64,000 nt of DNA, taken from the NCBI RefSeq assembly GCF_002953215.1, contig NZ_CP026378.1, forward strand, positions 1,346,540 to 1,410,539, given 5' to 3'. Positions 57,469 to 64,000 of the stretch are shown here, piece after piece. Source of the stretch: Mixta calida (GTDB lineage: Bacteria; Pseudomonadota; Gammaproteobacteria; Enterobacterales; Enterobacteriaceae). Positions within the stretch are counted from its first letter, which is position 1; each line of letters begins with the position of its first letter. The position numbers and the translations under genes were made by a program. The notes under the pieces are model-generated. The model ran no database searches. It was not told the DNA's origin and saw only the letters and a program-made list of their open reading frames with translations.

Positions 57469-58406
57469 TGATGGTGATGAGGATGGGCGTGCTGAGGCGC
57501 GCCCAGCGTCAGTCCGCAGTCTTCCCCTTCGCAGCGCTGATATTCCATCTGCACCGTCGCGTGATCGATCTGATAGCGCTCATGCAGGTAGTGATGGATG
57601 CGCTGCAGCAGGGCGTCGTGATCGTAGGGCGGCACGACATGCACATGCAGCGTCACGATCGGCTTCTCGCCCACCTGCCACAAATGCACATGATGCACAT
57701 TGCGCACCTCTGGAATATTCAGCGTCAAATCCCGCTTCAGCTTGTCGGCGTCAATGGCGACCGGCGCGCCTTCCAGCAGCTCGTGCAGGCTTTCTTTCAT
57801 TAGCGACCAGGCGCTGCGCAGCACCAGCGCCGACACCAGAATCGACAGCAGCGGATCGATGGGCGTCCAGCCGGTGTACATAATAATCAGCGCTGCGGCG
57901 ATAGCGCCGACGGAGCCAAGCAGATCGCCCAGCACATGCAGCGCCGCGGCGCGCACGTTCATGTTGCTTTCGCCGCTGCCGCGATGCAGCAGCCAGAACG
58001 AAAGCACATTCGCCAGCAGCCCGGCAACGGCGATAGCCAGCATGATGCCGCTGGCGACCGGTTGCGGGTGATAAAAGCGCTGCACCGCTTCCCAGACGAT
58101 CAGCACGGTGATCACCAGCAGGGCGATGGCGTTGACGAACGCCGCCAGCGTCGTCAGGCGCAGCCAGCCGAAAGTGTGGCTGGCGTTAGGCTTGCGTTGG
58201 GCGAACCGCACCGCCAGCAGCGCCATCAGCAGCGCCGCCGTATCGGTCAGCATATGACCGGCGTCGGCCAGCAGCGCCAGCGAGCCGGAAAACAGGCCGC
58301 CCGCCACCTCCGCCAGCATAAACAGGGCGGTGACGATAAAAGCGGCGCGCAACCGGGCGTGGTTGCCGTCATGTTCGTTGTGCGAATGTTGATGCGTCAT
58401 AGTCAT
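57465..58406 (-). CDS. zitB: Zinc efflux transporter ZitB (CDF family)
   Basis: Exports zinc from the cytoplasm by proton exchange. 313 residues, six membrane helices, metal-site [19 protein letters not shown] and the matching helix V region, His-rich at both ends ([19 protein letters not shown]). Its first 38 bp lie inside the 3' end of the upstream sensor-kinase gene, so it is probably part of that operon, unlike E. coli zitB. Confidence 0.95.
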   Translation of the reverse strand: MTMTHQHSHNEHDGNHARLRAAFIVTALFMLAEVAGGLFSGSLALLADAGHMLTDTAALLMALLAVRFAQRKPNASHTFGWLRLTTLAAFVNAIALLVITVLIVWEAVQRFYHPQPVASGIMLAIAVAGLLANVLSFWLLHRGSGESNMNVRAAALHVLGDLLGSVGAIAAALIIMYTGWTPIDPLLSILVSALVLRSAWSLMKESLHELLEGAPVAIDADKLKRDLTLNIPEVRNVHHVHLWQVGEKPIVTLHVHVVPPYDHDALLQRIHHYLHERYQIDHATVQMEYQRCEGEDCGLTLGAPQHAHPHHHH

Positions 58407-61400
58407 CCAGTCTGGCCAGTAAACTTCGGGTTAATAATAACAGTAAATTACCTGTTTCCGCGCAGTCATCTTGCGTTAGCGCCTGTTCGCCCAGCCGCTG
58501 GCAAAGCTGTTCGCCTTCGCTGATGCCCAGCAGCAGCCAGCTCCCTTTCATTCGGTGCGCGCGCTTCGCCAGCGCTTGCCACTGACGCTGCGCGAGCGCC
58601 AGCGCGATGGCGTCGCTGTCCTCCTGCAATGTCTGGCGCAGCGTGGCGATAACCGCAGGCAGAAACGCGCGGTCCTGACTGGCCAGCTGCCAGATCTGTC
58701 CCTCCAGTCCGGCCAGCGCATCCGGTAACGGCTGATTGCTCAGCGAGGCGCGCAGCGCGCTCAGGCCGATCGGTTTGAGCAACACTTCATCCGCGTCGCG
58801 CCAGGCCTGCGTATGGTGCGGCAGCTGTGCGTCGGCGCTGCAATAGATCAGCCGCGTGCGGCGCGCGGCGCGGCGTTCGCGGCGGCGCAGAATGCGCGCC
58901 ACCGTCGGGCCATCCGGGCGCGGCATATTATAGTCAATCAGGATAATATCGAAGCGCGTCGCGGCCGCCGCCCGCAGCAGCGCGCGACCGTCGGCAAAGA
59001 CCTGCGCCTCAACGCCGAGCCAGTTCAACTGCTGTTCCATCACCAGCAGGTTGGTGGGATGATCGTCGACCACCGCCACACGAAGCGGCGGCAGCGGGTG
59101 CGTTTCTTCCTGCACCGCGTCGGGACAGGGAAGGTGGGATGCCAGCATTAACGGCAGCGTCAGGGTGACGCGCGTACCTTCACCGGCAACGGAATGCAGC
59201 TGAATCTCGCCGCCCATGCGCAGCGCGATTTCCCGACAGATAGAGAGGCCCAGGCCGCTGCCCTGCACCGAACGGGCGCGGCCCGAAGGCGTCTGGTACC
59301 AGGGTTCGAACAGCCGGGCCTGTTCGTCGGGCGGAATGCCGCTGCCGCTGTCGGTAACGCAGAGCGTTAATTGCCCGTCGCGGGCGGCCAGCGTCAGGGC
59401 AATTTCTCCCTCGGCGGTGAACTTCACCGCATTGCTGATCAGGTTGGTGGCAATCTGCTGCAGGCGACCGCCGTCAAGCAGCACGCGCCGCGGCAGAGGC
59501 GTCAGCGCCGTTACGCTAAAGCGCGGGCCGCCTGGACGCATCAGCGGCGCCCAGAAGTTTTCCAGATCGCGCAGCCACTGCGTCAGTTCGAGCGGCGCAG
59601 GCTGCAGGCTAAAGGTATGACTTTCAATGCGCGAATGATCCTGCAGATCGTTCAATAGCGTCATCAGCGTGGTGGCGCTGCTGTGGATCAGCGCCAGATT
59701 TCCGGCACGCGGCTGACGCGCCAGTTCCATCTCCAGCAGTCCCAGAATCGCCTGCATCGGCGTGCGCAGCTCATGGCTAACGCTGGCGAGAAACTGGCTC
59801 TTCATCTGATTGGCGCGCTGCGCCGCTTCGCGTTCCTGTTCCAGACGCTGCCGCTGCCGGGACGCCAGCCGCTCCTGCCGCCAGCGGCGGATTAACAGCG
59901 CCAGCAGAATGACAATCGCCGCCAGCGCGACGGCCCCCAGCGACAGCAGCAGCGGCGTCGAAATAGCGCGATCCACGCCGCCGGGCTGATTTTCATTGCT
60001 CCAGGCGTCGCGCATACGCTGCTGGGTATCAGGCGGGATCTGCTGAAGACCTTTATCAAGAATGGCGCGCAACAGCGGCTGCTGCGCGCTAACGCCGATG
60101 GCGACGGGCCAGGCGGTATCGCTGGCGGCGAAGGCGAAATGGATCGACTCGCTGTAGCGGCTCTGAATTAGCCAGCGCGCCGACAGCACGTTATCCACCA
60201 CCGCATCAAGCCGTCCATTGGCCAGCGCGTTATAGAGCGACTGGGCATCGTCGAAGGGCTGTACCGTCAGGTCGCGCGGGATCAGCTGCTGGGCCAGATC
60301 GCCGCGCCGCACGCCGATGCGCATGCCCTGCAAATCCTGCCAGCGGGTAATGCCGGTTGAAGCGCCGCGCATATATACGCCCCACAGCGCGCGCCACACC
60401 GGCAGCGTGCTGCTCTCGCCATCGCTGCCGCCGGTCAGCGGCTGCACCAGCTCAATCAGCGCCTGGCCGTCCGCCACCCGATCGCGTGCCTGCTGCGGGT
60501 TATTCACCCACAACGGTTTAAAGCGCAGTCCGGTGCTTTGTCCGATGGCGTTCAGCAGATCGACGCTGTAGCCGCGCGCCTCGCCGCTGTCGCTGCGGTA
60601 GCTCCAGGGGTAGTTGTCCGCCAGCGCGCTGTAGACAATGTGCGGATGCCGCCGCAGCCAGGCTTTTTCCATTGCCGTCAGGTGCAGCGTATTGGTGTCC
60701 AGATAGCGCGGCAGCTGCGCGCTCCAGCGGCTCTGAATGCCATTGACGATCTCGACCGGCAGCTGGCGAATAGCCTGATTCAGCGCATCGCGCAGCGCAG
60801 CCTGCGAGGTAACGGCATACAGACTCAGTTCGCCCGGATCGATCGGCGAGGCGATTTGATAGATTTGTCCCTGTTGCAGCTGGCTGAGAAGAAAGCCGGC
60901 GCTGGTTTCATCCGCCACCACATAGTCGTTCTGCTGATTCAGCAGAGTATAGAGCGCCTGCAGGTCGCTGCTGTAGGTTTCCCAGCGATGACGCCGCACG
61001 AAGTCAGGAGTGATCTGCTGCAACGTGCCGACGCTGACGGCGATGCGCGCATCCTGCGAGTTGAACATCACCGGACGTCGGTTCTGACGGCTGCGGTAGA
61101 CGCGCAGCGGCGTACTATACCAGGCGCGCGTGGCGTAAAGCCCGGCGGGCAGCGGCTGCTGCGGCAGACCAAACGCCAGGTCGGTTTCGCCCTTACGCAG
61201 CGCATTCAGCAGCGCAGCGCTGTCGGGATAGCTTGAGAGGGTGAATCGTGCGCCGGTGAGGTTGCCGAGCGCTACCAGATAATCGGCGTTAATACCGTAG
61301 AGATCGTTGCCGACGAACATATTCCACGGCGCGCTGCGGGTCTGCAACACGCCGACCCGCAGCGTTTTGCCCTGCCACGGCAGGGTTTCGCCGCTCGGCA

Positions 61401-61518
61401 TCATCAGCTCCTGCGGCAGCGGCATGCTGCTTACCGGTCGCCATTCGGCGGCGGCGGCGGCGGCGCTGAACAGCAGCGTCAGCAGCAGAAACAGGCGGGC
61501 TATTGTTGCGCTTTCCAT
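58369..61518 (-). CDS. EvgS/BvgS-like tripartite sensor histidine kinase
   Basis: 1049 residues. Signal peptide about 1-24; two periplasmic Venus-flytrap domains (about 52-270 and 285-510); one membrane helix about 520-543; short coiled coil; dimerisation domain with phospho-His582 in SHELRTPMQ; ATPase domain with N-box Asn696 and the DSGSGIPP and GSGLGLSI loops; receiver domain with Asp862 in [10 protein letters not shown]; HPt domain with His988 in AHRMKGSW. Unlike EvgS (1197) and BvgS it has no PAS domain between membrane and kinase. Overlaps the regulator gene by 19 bp and zitB by 38 bp. The ligand is unknown; flytrap domains suggest amino acids, peptides or organic anions. Confidence 0.93.
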   Translation of the reverse strand: MESATIARLFLLLTLLFSAAAAAAEWRPVSSMPLPQELMMPSGETLPWQGKTLRVGVLQTRSAPWNMFVGNDLYGINADYLVALGNLTGARFTLSSYPDSAALLNALRKGETDLAFGLPQQPLPAGLYATRAWYSTPLRVYRSRQNRRPVMFNSQDARIAVSVGTLQQITPDFVRRHRWETYSSDLQALYTLLNQQNDYVVADETSAGFLLSQLQQGQIYQIASPIDPGELSLYAVTSQAALRDALNQAIRQLPVEIVNGIQSRWSAQLPRYLDTNTLHLTAMEKAWLRRHPHIVYSALADNYPWSYRSDSGEARGYSVDLLNAIGQSTGLRFKPLWVNNPQQARDRVADGQALIELVQPLTGGSDGESSTLPVWRALWGVYMRGASTGITRWQDLQGMRIGVRRGDLAQQLIPRDLTVQPFDDAQSLYNALANGRLDAVVDNVLSARWLIQSRYSESIHFAFAASDTAWPVAIGVSAQQPLLRAILDKGLQQIPPDTQQRMRDAWSNENQPGGVDRAISTPLLLSLGAVALAAIVILLALLIRRWRQERLASRQRQRLEQEREAAQRANQMKSQFLASVSHELRTPMQAILGLLEMELARQPRAGNLALIHSSATTLMTLLNDLQDHSRIESHTFSLQPAPLELTQWLRDLENFWAPLMRPGGPRFSVTALTPLPRRVLLDGGRLQQIATNLISNAVKFTAEGEIALTLAARDGQLTLCVTDSGSGIPPDEQARLFEPWYQTPSGRARSVQGSGLGLSICREIALRMGGEIQLHSVAGEGTRVTLTLPLMLASHLPCPDAVQEETHPLPPLRVAVVDDHPTNLLVMEQQLNWLGVEAQVFADGRALLRAAAATRFDIILIDYNMPRPDGPTVARILRRRERRAARRTRLIYCSADAQLPHHTQAWRDADEVLLKPIGLSALRASLSNQPLPDALAGLEGQIWQLASQDRAFLPAVIATLRQTLQEDSDAIALALAQRQWQALAKRAHRMKGSWLLLGISEGEQLCQRLGEQALTQDDCAETGNLLLLLTRSLLARLDDYDASTFAQRT

Positions 61519-62093
61519 AGGGCGGCAAGATCCAGCACCGAAGTGGCGCCGGTTTTTTCCAGAATGTTTTTTTTATGGGTGCTGACCGTCTTATTACTGA
61601 TATGCAGCTGCTGAGCGATTTGCAGATTAGAGTAGCCGCGCGCCAGCAGCGAGAGGATCTGCTGCTCTTTACTGGTCAAGGGCAGCCCGCCCGTGGCCGC
61701 TAACGCCATATTCGACGGAAACGCCGTTTTGCCGCCCAGCACCGCCAGAATGGCGCTCACCAGCTGCGGCATGCTTTGACTTTTCACGACATAGCCCGCG
61801 GCACCGGCGGCCTGCGCCAGCTGCATATAGAGACGCTCGGTTTGTGCGGAATAGATCAACACCGGTAACGAAGGGAAACGGCGCTTCAGCAGCTTCAGCA
61901 TTTCCAGCCCATCGCTGTCGGGCAGACTGATATCAAGAATAACCAGCTGGGCAGACTGCTGCTGCAACGCCTGAAAGGCCGCCTGTTCATTATCCACGGC
62001 GGTCAGGCTGAGCGAAATGGGCGCGGTGGCTAAAGCGGCTTGCAGTGCGACTTGCACCAGCGGATGATCATCAATCAGTAACAGATGGGCCAT
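61500..62093 (-). CDS. EvgA/BvgA-like response regulator (NarL/LuxR type)
   Basis: 197 residues. Receiver domain with LLIDDHP, phospho-Asp in VILDISLPDSDG and the conserved Lys in VVKSQS; C-terminal LuxR helix-turn-helix LTSKEQQILSLLARGYSNLQ. Gene order regulator then kinase, with overlap, as in evgAS. The ribosome site is weak (AAGCAAAG). Targets unknown; zitB is the nearest candidate because it is in the same transcription unit. The 187 bp upstream are AT-rich with no obvious operator. Confidence 0.93.
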   Translation of the reverse strand: MAHLLLIDDHPLVQVALQAALATAPISLSLTAVDNEQAAFQALQQQSAQLVILDISLPDSDGLEMLKLLKRRFPSLPVLIYSAQTERLYMQLAQAAGAAGYVVKSQSMPQLVSAILAVLGGKTAFPSNMALAATGGLPLTSKEQQILSLLARGYSNLQIAQQLHISNKTVSTHKKNILEKTGATSVLDLAALWKAQQ

Positions 62094-62220
62094 ATCTTTG
62101 CTTCATTATTAACAGGAAGTTCAGAATAGCGGAAAAGCCTGTGGAAGCAATCATTAAGCAAAGAAGTTAAAGCGGAAGAAGTAATGATGAAAATAATATC
62201 GCGCCGAAACGGGTCTGCAT

Positions 62221-62255
62221 AAAATAAAAGAGAGCCGCAGCTCTCTTTTATTTTC
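62221..62255 (-). terminator. Terminator of ybgS
   Basis: AAAATAAAAGAGAGC/GCTCTCTTTTATTTT around CGCA, a perfect 15-bp stem with T run on the minus strand. Confidence 0.92.
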
Positions 62256-62280
62256 TCAGACGCAATAGCGCATAACGCAA

Positions 62281-62643
62281 TTATTGCGTAGTGCCGTCGG
62301 TTTTACGATCGACCTCGCCGCCGCCCTGCTGGGTCTGAACTTTCTCATTTACGTTCGGGCATTTGCCATCTTTACACTGGGCGTTTTGATCCATTTCATC
62401 AGCGCTCATGCCATTGCTGCCTGCGGTCGGCGAGCCGCTTGCGCCAGGGGCAGTATTGGTGCTGCCGTTATTAATCTGGCTATTATCAACGTTATTCGGC
62501 GGCAAATTTTCTTTTGCGCCCGGCGCTACAGCGCCCGCGTCCGCCGCCTGGTTGGCGGTGCCGTTATTTCCCTGTGCCGCCAGCGCTGCGCCGCTGCCCA
62601 GTGTCATTGCTGCTGTCAGGACTGCAATTGCAAACTTATTCAT
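62281..62643 (-). CDS. ybgS: YbgS family secreted protein
   Basis: 120 residues. Signal peptide about 1-22 (cut after ALA). The mature part is low-complexity, rich in Asn, Gly, Ala and Gln, with conserved ENLPPNNVDN, a CKDGKCPNVNEKVQT cysteine pair and the KTDGTTQ C-terminus shared with E. coli YbgS. Probably periplasmic; function unknown. Divergent from aroG, same place as in E. coli. Confidence 0.9.
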   Translation of the reverse strand: MNKFAIAVLTAAMTLGSGAALAAQGNNGTANQAADAGAVAPGAKENLPPNNVDNSQINNGSTNTAPGASGSPTAGSNGMSADEMDQNAQCKDGKCPNVNEKVQTQQGGGEVDRKTDGTTQ

Positions 62644-62938
62644 AATTATGCTCCCGTTAATTATTATTGGTAGCTGCTGCCGAAACCCAATAGAACTTTA
62701 GAAGCCGTCTTTTTATGTGGGCGAGATAATATCTCGCCGGGACAACTTCTGACGAAAACTTGTGGTGCAAATAATAAATTTTCAAGAACTAACGATTAAA
62801 AGTGTAGTAAGGAACCAAAGAAACGCAAATCGCGCAGGCGTAGCGACAACGGAAAGTCGATTTACAGCGCGGTATTGAAGGGATAAATTGTTCAGGTGGT
62901 GCCCGCTGCGCCCGAAAAAAATATTAAATGGATAGCTT

Positions 62939-63991
62939 ATGAATTACCAGAATGATGATTTAAGAATCAAAGAGATAAAAGAACTTTTACCGCCGGTCGC
63001 CCTCCTGGAAAAATTTCCGGCGACTGAAAAAGCCGCCGCTACCGTCGCCGCTTCGCGTCAGGCGATCCACAAAATTCTGAAAAATGAAGATGACCGCCTG
63101 CTGGTGATCATCGGCCCCTGTTCGATTCACGACGTCGATGCAGCCAAAGAGTACGCGTCGCGTCTGCTAAGCGTGCGCGAAGCGCTGAGCGGCGAGCTGG
63201 AAATCGTTATGCGCGTCTATTTTGAGAAGCCGCGTACTACGGTGGGCTGGAAAGGGCTGATTAACGATCCTCAGATGGACGGCAGTTTCCAGATTAACGA
63301 CGGCCTGCGTATAGCGCGTAAGCTGCTGCTGGAAATCAACGATACCGGTTTGCCTGCGGCGGGCGAATTCCTCGATATGATCACGCCCCAGTATGTGGCT
63401 GACCTGATGAGCTGGGGCGCCATCGGCGCGCGCACTACCGAATCGCAGGTGCACCGTGAGCTGGCTTCCGGCCTCTCCTGTCCGGTCGGGTTTAAGAACG
63501 GCACCGACGGCACAATTAAAGTGGCTATCGACGCCATTAACGCCGCTGGTTCGCCGCACTGCTTCCTTTCAGTGACCAAATATGGTCATTCCGCTATCGT
63601 TGAAACCAGCGGCAACGGCGACTGCCATATCATTCTGCGTGGCGGAAAAGAGCCAAACTACAGCGCCGAACATGTCCGCGCGGTCAAAGCAGGGCTGGAG
63701 CAAGCGGGTCTGACGCCGCAGGTGATGATCGATTTCAGCCACGCCAACAGCAGCAAGCAGTTCCAGCGTCAGATGGTGGTGGCCGACGACGTCGCGCAGC
63801 AGATTAGCGGCGGCGAGAAGGGCATTATGGGCGTGATGATTGAAAGCCACCTGGTAGAGGGCAATCAGAGTCTGGAAAGCGGCGAGCCGCTGGTCTACGG
63901 CAAAAGCATCACCGACGCCTGCATCGGCTGGGAAGATACGGAAAAGGTACTGCATCAGCTGGCCGCCGCGGTAAAAGCGCGCCGGGGCTGA
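62939..63991 (+). CDS. aroG: 3-deoxy-7-phosphoheptulonate synthase, Phe-sensitive
   Basis: First step of aromatic amino acid synthesis from phosphoenolpyruvate and erythrose-4-phosphate. 350 residues, same as E. coli AroG. PEP and metal site motifs IIGPCSIHD, VYFEKPRTTVGWKGL, IDFSHANSSK and GVMIESHLVEGNQ. Complete in the window. The 295-bp gap to ybgS holds both promoters; only one half of a TyrR box (TTTACA, 62861-62866) is evident. Confidence 0.97.
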   Translation: MNYQNDDLRIKEIKELLPPVALLEKFPATEKAAATVAASRQAIHKILKNEDDRLLVIIGPCSIHDVDAAKEYASRLLSVREALSGELEIVMRVYFEKPRTTVGWKGLINDPQMDGSFQINDGLRIARKLLLEINDTGLPAAGEFLDMITPQYVADLMSWGAIGARTTESQVHRELASGLSCPVGFKNGTDGTIKVAIDAINAAGSPHCFLSVTKYGHSAIVETSGNGDCHIILRGGKEPNYSAEHVRAVKAGLEQAGLTPQVMIDFSHANSSKQFQRQMVVADDVAQQISGGEKGIMGVMIESHLVEGNQSLESGEPLVYGKSITDACIGWEDTEKVLHQLAAAVKARRG

Positions 63992-64000
63992 TTGAGCCGC

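Noticed and set aside
62849-62866. A TyrR box upstream of aroG
   Set aside because: Only one half (TTTACA) matches; the other half fits at two of six bases, too weak to list.

Overview
The window is chromosomal DNA from a gammaproteobacterium of the order Enterobacterales. Gene content, protein lengths and order follow the asnB to aroG segment of Escherichia coli. A DUF523-DUF1722 YbgA, a chiP-chitobiase pair, extra 5-oxoproline genes and the loss of kdpFABCD and nagD point instead to the Erwiniaceae (Pantoea, Mixta or Erwinia-like). The genus is an inference. I see no insertion sequence, prophage, CRISPR array or replication origin.

Layout. 1-7.4 kb: asnB (3' end cut by the window edge), then nagC, nagA, nagB divergent from nagE, with two NagC-type operators and a CRP site between nagB and nagE. 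7.5-15.3 kb: glnS, a Mtr-type tryptophan permease, a frameshifted chitoporin gene (chiP) and a GH20 chitobiase gene whose last codons are frameshifted. 15.3-24.3 kb: fur, fldA, ybfE, ybfF (frameshifted), seqA, pgm, an orphan kdpE, ybfA, then ybgA-phrB. 24.3-30.7 kb: ybgI, then a 5-oxoproline module (pxpB, pxpC, pxpA, a DUF969/DUF979 pair, pcp) and nei. 30.9-46.4 kb: the respiratory and TCA block gltA, sdhCDAB, sucABCD, cydABX, ybgE. 46.6-52.3 kb: the Tol-Pal operon ybgC-tolQRAB-pal-cpoB. 52.3-53.4 kb: five tRNA genes (four Lys, one Val), followed by a 155-bp tandem repeat that carries the 3' end of the tRNA. 53.4-64 kb: an Ada-AlkA fusion divergent from ogt, nadA-pnuC, then (minus strand) an EvgA/EvgS-like two-component pair whose kinase gene runs into zitB, then ybgS and complete aroG.

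How the genes work together. Chitin and GlcNAc use: ChiP imports chito-oligosaccharides, chitobiase cuts them to GlcNAc, NagE imports and phosphorylates it, and NagA and NagB send it to fructose-6-phosphate under NagC. 5-Oxoproline use: Pcp frees pyroglutamate from peptides, the DUF969/DUF979 pair is the candidate transporter, and PxpABC converts it to glutamate. gltA, sdh, suc and cyd link the TCA cycle to the quinone pool and oxygen. Tol-Pal-CpoB maintains the envelope at division.

Main points for a second look: the tandem rtT-like RNA repeat behind the tRNA genes, with a compensatory base-pair change between its copies; a palindromic element that splits and duplicates the shared nei/gltA terminator; three frameshifts within 5.5 kb, each repaired by one G in a short G run; a clean loss of kdpFABCD that leaves kdpE and ybfA behind; and the two-component operon overlapping zitB.
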